A stretch of 17,176 nt of DNA from an uncultured Oscillospiraceae bacterium (GCA_900756495.1 CAAEKI010000057.1:1-17176), one strand, 5' to 3'. Numbered from the stretch's first letter, positions 1 to 6,879 are shown. Numbers and translations: made by a program. Notes: a model not told the origin generated them from the letters alone.

Positions 1-22
1 ATGATTCCGCCGCCGGGCCTTT

Positions 23-271
23 TTAGTTGCCCCTGTATTTTTTGCGGGTGGCGATGCCGCCCCGGATATGCCGTTCCGCCTTGTTCTCATCCAGTACGCC
101 CTTCACCTGCAGGTACAGGGGATGGTTGAAGGCAGGCAGCCGCTCGCTCAAATCCTTGTGTACCGTGGACTTGCTGATGCCGAACTTCTGGGCCGCGCCG
201 CGCACCGTCGCCTTGTTCTCTATGATGTAAAGCGCCAGCTGGCAGGCGCGCTCCTCGATGTTCCCTTTCAA
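23..271 (-). CDS. spoIIID: Sporulation transcriptional regulator SpoIIID
   Basis: Small DNA-binding protein that in Bacillus and clostridia switches mother-cell genes on and off between the sigma-E and sigma-K stages of sporulation. The product is 82 aa. The helix-turn-helix is at about residues 21-40, with the hallmark recognition helix GISKSTVHKD, and the C-terminal basic segment RHIRGG..ATRKKYRG matches the family's second DNA-contacting region. I chose the TTG at 271, which gives a start (M)KGNIEERA like other clostridial SpoIIIDs and has GGGGAG 8 bases upstream. A GTG at 301 would add ten Cys-rich residues but has no visible ribosome site. The gene diverges from the ECF sigma factor and has a possible sigma-E promoter upstream. 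The family call is firm; the exact start is less so. Confidence 0.93.
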   Translation of the reverse strand: MKGNIEERACQLALYIIENKATVRGAAQKFGISKSTVHKDLSERLPAFNHPLYLQVKGVLDENKAERHIRGGIATRKKYRGN

Positions 272-307
272 ACAGCAACACTCCCCGCAAATGTTTCTCA
301 CTGGCCC

Positions 308-338
308 ATGTATATGCGGGGAACAGATGGGATATGAA
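308..338 (-). promoter_or_regulatory. Possible sigma-E-type promoter of spoIIID
   Basis: On the minus strand a -35-like TTCATAT (332-338) is followed after 15 bases by CATATACAT (308-316). Bacillus sigma-E promoters resemble KMATATT, 13-15 bases, CATACAHT, and spoIIID is a known sigma-E target there. The match is 6 of 7 at -35 and about 6 of 8 at -10, so this is suggestive only. Transcription would start near 300, about 30 bases before the chosen TTG. Confidence 0.35.
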
Positions 339-376
339 CCGGTACGCCCTCCGGACTTTCCGCAGCTTCCAGTTTA

Positions 377-385
377 TGCTATACT
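377..385 (+). promoter_or_regulatory. Extended -10 promoter element of the sigma-factor operon
   Basis: TGCTATACT, an extended -10 (TGn plus TATACT), lies 33 bases before the GTG start of the ECF sigma gene. No good -35 lies 17 bases upstream (TTTCCG). The same ten bases, TGCTATACTG, recur at 10427-10436 and inverted at 10373-10382, so this is the local housekeeping promoter style. If it is active, the operon has a basal sigma-A promoter in addition to any autoregulation. Confidence 0.5.
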
Positions 386-417
386 GAGGGCGGAGATGTA
401 AAAAGGGGGAAGTCACT

Positions 418-963
418 GTGCTGATGTTTTATCTCTCTCTTCTGGATGAACAGTATCATCCGATTTTCCTCGAATTTCACGCCCGGTATGAGCGCAGACT
501 CTACGCCGTGGCTCTGGGAATCCTGAAGAACCACGCTATGGCCGAGGATGCAGTGAGTGCCTCAATGATAAAAATTATTGAGCATTTTGATCAATTTTTA
601 AAAATTTACAAAAGGGCCCGGTCCGAAATCGGCCCCTGGGCCGTTACCATAGTGAAGAATACCGCGCTGGACTTGCTGAGGAAGGAAGGCCGGAGCGGGA
701 ACCTGGACGAGGATTGGGACGCTCCAGCGCCGGAGGATACCGAGGGGGAGACCTCCTACCGCCGTTTGGTGGATATCATTGCCGCCATGCCTCTGTCCTA
801 CCGCCAAGTGCTGGATTTGAGACTGGTGGGCGAGTGGTCAATCAAAGAGATTGCGCGGGCCACCGGGTTGTCTGAGGCCGCTGTCAGAGGCCGCGTGAAG
901 CGGGGGCTGGAGTTGCTGCGGGAAGAGTTGGAGAAGGAGGGGTACGTGTATGACCGACGTTGA
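418..963 (+). CDS. ECF-type RNA polymerase sigma factor (sigma-70 family)
   Basis: Predicted 181-aa alternative sigma factor. Region 2 spans about residues 17-90, including the segments AEDAVSASM and WAVTIVKNTALDLLRKE that contact core polymerase and the -10. Region 4 spans about 112-171, with the helix-turn-helix SIKEIARATGLSEAAVRGRVK. A short acidic linker (about 92-111) joins them, and no region 3 is present, as expected for ECF or short sigma factors. The GTG at 418 has GGGGGA 7 bases upstream, while the ATG at 424 is less well spaced. The gene overlaps the DUF4367 gene by 14 bases, the usual arrangement of a sigma factor with its membrane-bound antagonist. The likely targets are its own operon and the secreted-protein genes downstream, which is inference. 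Confidence 0.9.
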   Translation: MLMFYLSLLDEQYHPIFLEFHARYERRLYAVALGILKNHAMAEDAVSASMIKIIEHFDQFLKIYKRARSEIGPWAVTIVKNTALDLLRKEGRSGNLDEDWDAPAPEDTEGETSYRRLVDIIAAMPLSYRQVLDLRLVGEWSIKEIARATGLSEAAVRGRVKRGLELLREELEKEGYVYDRR

Positions 964-1660
964 ATTCCGGGGACTGGTTCGCTCCGCCCTGCTGGAGGCC
1001 ACACGGCGGGAGTATGCCTATATTTTGGAGGCGGAAGATCTGCCCGACCCAGACTTTTCTCCCCGTTATCTGAGGGAACGGGCCAGGCTGCTGGCCGATC
1101 CCTTCGGCTATGCGCGGCGCAGGGCCCGCCCCCTCTGGAAAAGGGCCGTGCGGACGGCGGCCTGCATTCTCCTGTGCGCCGGAATCGCCTTCGGCGGCCT
1201 GATGGCGTTCAGCCCCGAGGCCCGGGCCTGGGTGGCCCAGATCGTTGCCGAATGGCGGGAGACCCACACCGAATATACCTTCACCGGAGCGCCCGAGCCC
1301 GGCGCGGACGTGGGCGTCTGGCGGCCCGGCTACGTGCCGGAGGGGTTTGAGGAGATAGAACGGCTGGATACACCAGGGCTGGGATATGTCGCCTACGAAG
1401 ATAAGGATGGGGTGCGCCTTTATTTTACTTATGCGCTTATGGATCAGGGCAGTGAGTTTTCCAATGATAATGAGCACGGCAAATATATGGCGACAACCAT
1501 AGAAAGTTTACCAGCAGACTTGTTTATCGCTGATGAGCCTGGAGAATTCAGCTATTTAATATGGGCAGATGAGGATCTGGAGATTGCCTATAAGCTGTCT
1601 TCTGCAATTAATTATAAGGAACTTATTACTATAGCGGAGAGTATCAAAAAAATAAATTAA
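950..1660 (+). CDS. Membrane-anchored DUF4367 protein, probable anti-sigma factor
   Basis: 236 aa. A charged cytoplasmic N-terminus (1-65) should bind the sigma factor. One membrane segment lies at about 66-87 (AVRTAACILLCAGIAFGGLM). It is followed by the juxtamembrane segment SPEARAWVAQIVAEW typical of the family, then an extracellular DUF4367 domain from about 120 (WRPGYVPEGFE) to the end (ELITIAESIKKI). Family knowledge: such proteins sit directly downstream of ECF sigma genes and are thought to hold them at the membrane until a surface signal arrives. The start ATG lies inside the sigma gene, so translation is probably coupled, with GGAGAAGGAGGGG just upstream. Composition changes abruptly from GC-rich to AT-rich near codon 160, inside the outer domain, hinting at recombination that exchanged the sensor part. 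Confidence 0.82.
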   Translation: MTDVEFRGLVRSALLEATRREYAYILEAEDLPDPDFSPRYLRERARLLADPFGYARRRARPLWKRAVRTAACILLCAGIAFGGLMAFSPEARAWVAQIVAEWRETHTEYTFTGAPEPGADVGVWRPGYVPEGFEEIERLDTPGLGYVAYEDKDGVRLYFTYALMDQGSEFSNDNEHGKYMATTIESLPADLFIADEPGEFSYLIWADEDLEIAYKLSSAINYKELITIAESIKKIN

Positions 1661-1749
1661 GAAAATTTGAAAATTGCAGTCCATTTTCTTTTCCTGAGAC
1701 GTTATAGAGATGAGAGCAATAAAAAGCTCTACACTACATAGGAAAGAAG

Positions 1750-2145
1750 ATGGTTCCCATGGGAAAAAAATTAACGGTGTCAGTAGTTTTGGTGGTGCTG
1801 GTGTTGTCTCTAGTCGGGGCGGTAGCCTCGGCTAGATGGGACGCGAACAAGGGGTGTGACAAAAACTTTTCAATTTCAGGCTCTACAGCAACCTGTTCGC
1901 TTGTTGTCTATGGCGACGACAATACTGACCGGATTACAGCCACCGTCCAGATCATCCGCATCAACAGCGACGGCAGCCGGACGGCCGTCAAGGCCTGGAA
2001 CGGACTGACCGGAACTGGTTCTCTCACCTTCAGCGAAACCCATACCAGTTCCCTGCTCGCCCCCAGCGCCACCTACCGCATGTACTACTCCGTCGATGTC
2101 GCCGGAGTAGACAGCATCGAGGACTATGTGGAGTTTGAAAAGTAA
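1750..2145 (+). CDS. Small secreted protein of unknown function
   Basis: 131 aa with a clear signal peptide: MGKK, a hydrophobic core VVLVVLVLSLVGAVA, and a likely cut after ASA near residue 28. The mature part of about 100 aa is rich in Ser, Thr and alternating hydrophobic residues, which suggests a small beta-sandwich. It carries two close cysteines (C37, C48) that could form a disulfide. The ATG at 1750 has AGGA 6 bases upstream, and a second ATG at 1759 is possible. The gene lies 89 bases after the DUF4367 gene and 32 bases before the next secreted gene, so it is probably part of the sigma-factor regulon. Bases 1905-2140 are GC-rich while both flanks are AT-rich. I do not recognise a named family. 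Confidence 0.75.
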   Translation: MVPMGKKLTVSVVLVVLVLSLVGAVASARWDANKGCDKNFSISGSTATCSLVVYGDDNTDRITATVQIIRINSDGSRTAVKAWNGLTGTGSLTFSETHTSSLLAPSATYRMYYSVDVAGVDSIEDYVEFEK

Positions 2146-2177
2146 ATCAGTGGTAAAATATAAAAAGGAGTAGACAT

Positions 2178-3335
2178 ATGCGAAGGATAATAACATGCTT
2201 AATGTTGATTTTTGCTATTAGTTTAACAACTGCACCATCAACCTATGCAATTAATTTTGAAGCAAAAAAGGCAGATTCTGCGGTAGGGTTAGTAGGAGAA
2301 CAAAAGCTTATTAATTCTGGACTACCTAGTGTTTCTGCAGATATAGTTAATAGTATTGTTTCAAAAAAAGAGAATTCCGTTAAGTACAAAGAGGAAGGTG
2401 TCAATTCTTTAGATAACGAAGTAACTTACTCTGAGGAAAACATTAGAGTTGCGGATGAAATACTAAAACAGCTTGGCTTCCTTTATCTGGCGCTTGAGGA
2501 AGCAGAAAAGGAGTATATGAGTACTAATACAGGTGAAATTGCAATGGCCATAAAAGATATGGAGGCAGACATTATTTTACTTGAAAAAGAGCTGGAAGAA
2601 CGTGGCGCAATTTTTTTGACACCGCAACAAGTTGAAATAATGTTTGCAGAGGTAAATACTCAGGTAACAAGAGCTGGAGAATATGAACCACCAGATACAG
2701 TAAATACAAGATATGCACTCTTTGGGCCATTTACAATGAGTACTACACAGGGCTCATTAAAGTATTATTATGTAACAGCTACAGCACTTTCTACAAATTC
2801 TAATATGTGGAGTTCTGAATTTATTCCAATGAATGAAGATAGGGTTTCTCAATATGTTAATGCTGTTGTCGATGTGTATGTAGGAAAAGTGACAGGGGCT
2901 GTAATTGGCACATTAGGATGGTGGACAAATTTTGCGCCGTGGGAACTTCTCTTAGATCCTCCTAGTAGTCATTATAGTACATTAGCTACTTATACTATAA
3001 CAGCTCAATATGTGACGAATAATAGATTTATATGGTGCTATTCAAATACAACAAATGATTATTATTTAGGACTTGTCTTAAATTCTACATCCATTCGGGA
3101 GGTACATGATAACTCATACGTATATAATGGACATCCTTATGGGACATCAGAAGAAAAGACATATACTATAGATTCAGATAACTTTTATAGTGTAGGTTCA
3201 GTCACACGTGAATATTGGGAAGGTAATGAGACTTTTCATATTGAATATATTGATGAAGTTGAATATACTTATAATGATAAACATGTAACATCGATTAATC
3301 CGCCGTACGCACAAGGCTACTATGAAATGAATTAA
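2178..3335 (+). CDS. Large secreted hypothetical protein, AT-rich
   Basis: 385 aa with a signal peptide (MRRIITCLMLIFAISLTTAPSTYA, cut near residue 24). Residues about 85-145 are strongly charged and helical (repeated E/K/L) and could form a coiled coil. The rest, from about 170, is rich in Tyr, Thr, Asn and Ser with beta character, including YYYVTATAL and TYTITAQYVTNN, as in extracellular adhesive or stalk-like domains. One Trp-containing hydrophobic stretch (VTGAVIGTLGWWTNFAPWELLL, about 236-257) could touch a membrane or a partner. Start: AAAAGGAG lies 7 bases before ATG. Codon use is far more AT-rich than in the GC-rich genes of this window, a sign of transfer. No catalytic motif or sortase signal is visible, and I do not recognise the family. 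Confidence 0.8.
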   Translation: MRRIITCLMLIFAISLTTAPSTYAINFEAKKADSAVGLVGEQKLINSGLPSVSADIVNSIVSKKENSVKYKEEGVNSLDNEVTYSEENIRVADEILKQLGFLYLALEEAEKEYMSTNTGEIAMAIKDMEADIILLEKELEERGAIFLTPQQVEIMFAEVNTQVTRAGEYEPPDTVNTRYALFGPFTMSTTQGSLKYYYVTATALSTNSNMWSSEFIPMNEDRVSQYVNAVVDVYVGKVTGAVIGTLGWWTNFAPWELLLDPPSSHYSTLATYTITAQYVTNNRFIWCYSNTTNDYYLGLVLNSTSIREVHDNSYVYNGHPYGTSEEKTYTIDSDNFYSVGSVTREYWEGNETFHIEYIDEVEYTYNDKHVTSINPPYAQGYYEMN

Positions 3336-3342
3336 TATTAAA

Positions 3343-3374
3343 TAGGTGAGGTTGGGTTTATCCAACCTCACCTA
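3343..3374 (+). terminator. Perfect 13-bp hairpin between two AT-rich genes (terminator or attenuator)
   Basis: Arms at 3343-3355 and 3362-3374 are perfectly complementary (TAGGTGAGGTTGG), with the six-base loop GTTTAT. It begins 7 bases after the stop of the 385-aa gene and ends 14 bases before the next ATG. No U-run follows, so it is not a textbook intrinsic terminator. It may protect the upstream mRNA end or modulate the downstream gene. Confidence 0.55.
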
Positions 3375-3388
3375 ATATAAAAGTTGGT

Positions 3389-3904
3389 ATGAATAAAAGA
3401 AAAAAGACCATATTAATTATTTTATGTGTATTATCTTTGGTTGCAGTTCTGGTTGTTATAGGTAACCGCACAAAGCACATTGCAGTTTCATTACAGGGCT
3501 ACCAAGTAAGCTTATTCAATAAATCAGACCAAAAGAAGGTTAACGTGGTAATAGAGGGCGACCTAAGTTATCGATTTTTTCAACCAGAGCAATTTAGTGG
3601 ACACATTGCCATTGATGGATACAATATTACACGAAATAATGACTATACTACCGACATCACATTTTATAATGGATGCGGGCTTCTTCTTTACCAAAATCCA
3701 TATAGTATAAAAAGTTTGGGACATATTTGTACAAAAGATTTTAGTTCTTTACTCATTCTTATTTATGATGATTCGGACAATCCGCCCAAATATCATACTT
3801 TCATTTGTGCTCCTGCAGATACAGCCGAAGAGGCCTATAATATTGCCAACAAATTAAGCGCAGATAACTGGATGAGGGAGATAGACTGGGATGCGCATGG
3901 ATAA
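3389..3904 (+). CDS. Membrane-anchored hypothetical protein
   Basis: 171 aa. A positively charged start (MNKRKK) and one hydrophobic helix (TILIILCVLSLVAVLVVIG, about residues 7-25) suggest an N-terminally anchored protein with about 145 residues outside the cell. The outer part mixes beta-rich segments (FSGHIAIDGYNITRNN, TDITFYNGCG) with a C-terminal helix (DTAEEAYNIANKLSADNW). It has no lipobox. The ribosome site is poor: only AGTTGG precedes the ATG, just after the hairpin at 3343-3374, so expression may be low or controlled. It shares the AT-rich composition of the preceding gene and is the last gene of the cluster. I do not recognise the family. Confidence 0.72.
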   Translation: MNKRKKTILIILCVLSLVAVLVVIGNRTKHIAVSLQGYQVSLFNKSDQKKVNVVIEGDLSYRFFQPEQFSGHIAIDGYNITRNNDYTTDITFYNGCGLLLYQNPYSIKSLGHICTKDFSSLLILIYDDSDNPPKYHTFICAPADTAEEAYNIANKLSADNWMREIDWDAHG

Positions 3905-3995
3905 AAATAAGAGAAATGCGTGAAGGGCGGCGTCCGGCTTTACGGGAGTGGGGATGAAATTCTGTACCCGCTGTATTTAATAATAAAAGTATAGA

Positions 3996-4334
3996 ATATA
4001 ATTATAGTTATTTGTTGCAGAAAAGAGTACCCTGGTACACGCCAAACGGCAGGTACCAGGGTACTCTTGCGCAATGCCGTCTCATTGACGCATAAAGATT
4101 TCACCCGCTGCAATTGAAGTGTCCATGCGCGGGACAGGGAGCAAGTGTATGAGCCATTGGTTAAAACAATTTTGGGGCGCTGGCCTTGCCTGCGGGCCCA
4201 TATTGCCGCAGGGACCGTCAAATTAGCCATAAAATAGCGGCTCTCTGGGACAGGTCTTTTGCATCGGGGTTTTGCCTTTGCGCAAGCTGTCTTGCAAGAA
4301 ATTATTTTTATCATATCTATAACTATAATTATAT
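3996..4334. repeat. Putative non-autonomous mobile element with 16-bp inverted ends
   Basis: ATATAATTATAGTTAT at 3996-4011 is repeated as its exact reverse complement at 4319-4334, enclosing 339 bp that are GC-richer than the ends. Similarity continues weakly outward (ATAGA on the left, ATAGAT on the right read inverted). There is no transposase frame. Size, AT-rich ends and the internal hairpin suit a MITE or another small dispersed element, but no clear target duplication is visible and no second copy lies in this window, so mobility is inferred. Confidence 0.5.
4023..4068. repeat. Perfect 16-bp hairpin
   Basis: AAGAGTACCCTGGTAC (4023-4038) pairs perfectly with 4053-4068. The 14-base loop itself contains a small GCC/GGC stem (4041-4043 with 4048-4050). 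There is no T-run after it. It lies just inside the left end of the 3996-4334 element, so it may be the element's structured sub-end or a folded RNA. No known riboswitch consensus was recognised. Confidence 0.7.
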
Positions 4335-4382
4335 CTATTTATACAAAAACTAATGAGACAGCTTGCAACATGGCAGCGGCTT

Positions 4383-4430
4383 AGAGGGCGCTTTTTCAGA
4401 ATTACCCGGCGGCCCCTCTTGCCTTTTTTT
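4383..4430 (+). terminator. Terminator-like hairpin with T7 in the MATE leader
   Basis: AGAGGGCGC (4383-4391) can pair with GCGGCCCCTCT (4409-4419) with one or two bulges, and TTGCC plus seven T follow (4424-4430). It lies 69 bases before the MATE start at 4499. It could end upstream transcription or act as an attenuator if the MATE promoter lies further left in the AT-rich part. Confidence 0.5.
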
Positions 4431-4498
4431 GTGAAAGCGTGTAGAATCTCTGGTGCGGTCCTCTGCTGGCCGTATTTCTTTTGCGGTGGAGGTGCCTT

Positions 4499-5854
4499 AT
4501 GCGGCTGATGCGCCAGACCGGCGACATTACCCAGGGCGTCATTTGGAAACAGCTGCTGGGCTTTTTTATCCCACTATGGTTTGGGACATTTTTTCAACAG
4601 CTCTACAATACGGTGGACACCGTGGTGGTGGGGCGCTTTGTGGGCAAAACCGCATTGGCCGCCGTGGGCTCCACAGGGGTGATTGTCAACCTGACGGTGG
4701 GGATTTTTACCGGCCTTGCCAGCGGCGCGGTGGTGGTCATCGCGCAGCACTACGGAGCCCGCCGGGGAGATAAGGTCCATGAGAGCGTCCACACTGCCAT
4801 GCTGCTCTCGATTATTATCGGGGCTGTCTTCATGGTGGCCGGCGTACTGCTCACGCCGTGGTCTCTAAGGGCCATGGGCACTACCCCTGAGGCCCTTCCG
4901 GGGACGACGCTCTATTTGCGGGTCTATTTCCTGGGCATGATTCCCAATGTGGTTTATAATATGGGCACCGGCGTCCTTCGGGCGGTGGGAGACGCCAGAA
5001 GGCCGCTCTATTTTCTCATTGCCGCCTCCCTGTGCAATATTGTGCTGGATCTGCTGCTGGTGCTGGCCTTCGATATGGGCGTGGCCGGAGTGGCGATTGC
5101 GACGGTATGCTCTCAGCTGTTCTCTGCAGTCCTGGTGGTCTGCTCTCTGATGCGCTCGGCGGGCGCGCCTTTCCAGCTGTTTCCCCGGCAGCTGCGGATT
5201 TACCGGCAGCAGATGTCGGCCATTATGAAGGTAGGCGTTCCCACAGCGCTCCAGTCGGTGATGTATAGTGCCTCCAATATTGTCATTCAGGCCTCCATCA
5301 ATTCCTTTGGCACCGACGCCGTAGCAGCCTGGACGGCCTATGGCAAGATGGACATCTTCTTCTGGATGACGGTCACCGCCATGGCTCAGTCCATTACAAC
5401 CTTCGCCGGACAGAACTATGGCGCGGGAAAATACGACCGCCTGAAAAAGGGCGTGCGGGTATCGGTGGGGATGACGGCTGCGTTTACCGCCCTCATCAGC
5501 CTGGTGATGTTCCTGCTGGCCCGGCCTCTGCTCACCATTTTTACCCCCGACAGCGACGTACTGGAGGTGGGGGTGGTCATGGTCCGGTTCCTCTGCCCCA
5601 CCTACATTACCTATATTCTGGTGGAGCTGCTGCCCGGCGCGATCCGGGGGGCGGGCAAGTCCCTGGTGCCCATGCTCATCTCTGTGTTTGGCGTATGCGG
5701 GCTGCGGCTGCTCTGGCTCTTTACGGTGGTTCCGCTCCACCACACGATACAGACAGTCACTCTGAGCTATCCCATCACATGGAGCGTCACCTCTGTGGCC
5801 ATCTTCTGCTATTACCGCTGGGGCCGGTGGCTGGAGCGGCGAACGCCTGAATGA
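4499..5854 (+). CDS. MATE family multidrug/cation-coupled exporter
   Basis: 451-aa inner-membrane antiporter of the MATE (NorM/DinF) family, with about 12 membrane helices in two similar halves. Family signatures include the N-terminal FFIPLWFGTFFQQLYNTVDTVVVGRFVG and the second-half counterpart KVGVPTALQSVMYSASNIVIQ followed by TTFAGQNYGAG. Such proteins expel cationic drugs, dyes or metabolites using Na+ or H+; the substrate cannot be read from sequence. The ATG at 4499 has GGAGG 6 bases upstream, whereas the further-upstream TTG at 4481 has none. It is monocistronic, bounded by the leader hairpin and the terminator after 5854, and is one of four MATE genes in this window. Confidence 0.93.
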   Translation: MRLMRQTGDITQGVIWKQLLGFFIPLWFGTFFQQLYNTVDTVVVGRFVGKTALAAVGSTGVIVNLTVGIFTGLASGAVVVIAQHYGARRGDKVHESVHTAMLLSIIIGAVFMVAGVLLTPWSLRAMGTTPEALPGTTLYLRVYFLGMIPNVVYNMGTGVLRAVGDARRPLYFLIAASLCNIVLDLLLVLAFDMGVAGVAIATVCSQLFSAVLVVCSLMRSAGAPFQLFPRQLRIYRQQMSAIMKVGVPTALQSVMYSASNIVIQASINSFGTDAVAAWTAYGKMDIFFWMTVTAMAQSITTFAGQNYGAGKYDRLKKGVRVSVGMTAAFTALISLVMFLLARPLLTIFTPDSDVLEVGVVMVRFLCPTYITYILVELLPGAIRGAGKSLVPMLISVFGVCGLRLLWLFTVVPLHHTIQTVTLSYPITWSVTSVAIFCYYRWGRWLERRTPE

Positions 5855-5861
5855 ACAAAAG

Positions 5862-5901
5862 ACCTCCGCCTGTCTGATAAACAGGCGGAGGTTCCTTTTT
5901 T
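5862..5901 (+). terminator. Intrinsic terminator between convergent MATE and degV
   Basis: ACCTCCGCCTGT (5862-5873) pairs perfectly with 5881-5892 across a 7-base loop, followed by TTCC and six T (5896-5901). The other strand has a weaker TTTTG after the stem, so it may serve degV too. Confidence 0.9.
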
Positions 5902-5913
5902 CCATGCGGAAGC

Positions 5914-6777
5914 TCAGGTCACATCGGTAAGCATGGCAATGCCGATAAGGCCGGGGCCGGTGTGCACAGCCAACGAGGCGTTGATCTGCTTTTCCAGCAC
6001 AATTTTTGCATTGGGCAGGCGCTCCTGGAGGGTGGCGCGGACCATGTCCATCTGCCTGGGATCGCCGCTGCCGCTCTGGAGACAGATCCATGCCGGCCGA
6101 TCCCCCGCCCGCTCCTGGGCCAGTTCCAGCAGCTTTTTCAGGCTGTTCTGAATTCCCCTCGGCTTGGCCGCTACGATGTAAGACCCCTCGGGGCTGCATG
6201 TAATAATGGGCTTGATGCCCAGCAGGGTGCCCACAGCGGCGGCGGTGGCGCTGATGCGTCCGCCCTTGCGCAGATAGTCCAGGCTGTCCATATAGAAATA
6301 GGAGGCGCAATGGGGGGCCATATGGGAGAGCCGTTCTACAATGGATTCAAAGGATGCCCCTGCGTTGCGCTGCTCCGCGGCCCAGATCGCGGCCAGACCG
6401 GAGCCCATGGCGATGCACCTGGTGTCCATGGTATAGCTGGGAATATCGGCCTCCTCAGAAAGGGCGGAGGAGACGATGGAGCACGTGCCGCTGATCTTGG
6501 TGGAGGTACAGACGGCGATAATATGGGTTGCGCCGTCTTCTTTCAGCTTGTGGATGAGCTGCTGGGCCTCACGCAGGTTGGGGGCGGAGGTGGAGGGAAT
6601 TTCCCAGGGAAAGCGGGCATATACATCCTGGGGCGTAATATCCTCGCCATCGGTGAAGGTATTGTCCGAATAGACAACCTTCAACGGAAGGACATGGATC
6701 CCGTAGCGCTCGCCCAGCTCGGCAGTCATATCAGTACAGGAATCGGCGATGATGGCAATTTTCTGTTCCATTGACAT
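5914..6777 (-). CDS. DegV family fatty-acid-binding protein
   Basis: 287 aa, the usual length. DegV proteins hold one fatty acid in a cleft between two alpha/beta domains. Some (FakB in Staphylococcus) present it to the kinase FakA for phosphorylation and phospholipid synthesis. Visible marks: IIADSCTD at the N-terminus (D12, S13), TSAP at 63-66, CTSTKISGT near 90-98, DSLDYLRKGGRIS in the middle, and HTGPGLIG near the end, all family-typical. No kinase partner is nearby. The start at 6777 has a G-run about 9 bases upstream, and an ATG two codons later is possible. It appears monocistronic, with a terminator on each side. Confidence 0.93.
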   Translation of the reverse strand: MSMEQKIAIIADSCTDMTAELGERYGIHVLPLKVVYSDNTFTDGEDITPQDVYARFPWEIPSTSAPNLREAQQLIHKLKEDGATHIIAVCTSTKISGTCSIVSSALSEEADIPSYTMDTRCIAMGSGLAAIWAAEQRNAGASFESIVERLSHMAPHCASYFYMDSLDYLRKGGRISATAAAVGTLLGIKPIITCSPEGSYIVAAKPRGIQNSLKKLLELAQERAGDRPAWICLQSGSGDPRQMDMVRATLQERLPNAKIVLEKQINASLAVHTGPGLIGIAMLTDVT

Positions 6778-6879
6778 AGCTTCGAACCCCCCGGCAGCCG
6801 GGATGACCGGCGCCCATTATGATAATTCTATTTTAAAACCTTTTAGATGTAATTGCAATCATTATTTCATGTAGAAATA

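Larger units (their letters stand above)
3905..4498. other. 594-base gene-free stretch
   Basis: No convincing gene is present. It holds, in order, an AT-rich inverted-repeat element (3996-4334) with an internal 16-bp hairpin, an 11-bp inverted repeat pair (4282-4292 with 4356-4366) flanking the element's right end, and a terminator-like hairpin with a T-run (4383-4430) before the MATE gene. A 124-codon open frame on the minus strand (3940-4314) starts and ends around the element, is full of Cys, Arg and Trp in no recognisable order, and has no clear ribosome site. I treat it as chance or repeat-derived. Confidence 0.6.

Noticed and set aside
3940..4314. 124-codon minus-strand open frame in the gene-free stretch
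   Set aside because: It spans an inverted-repeat element and its hairpin, has no convincing ribosome site, and its composition shows no domain-like pattern. It is better explained as repeat-derived; conservation as protein would reopen it.
4300..4498. Guanidine-type riboswitch before a MATE exporter
   Set aside because: Such riboswitches often precede drug exporters, but none of the conserved core sequence that I know is present; only a generic hairpin with a T-run is seen.
4865..6310. 481-codon minus-strand open frame opposite the MATE gene and degV
   Set aside because: Very rich in Arg, Gln, His and Gly, it lies antisense to one clear gene and in a wrong frame of another. This is a by-product of GC-rich codon use.
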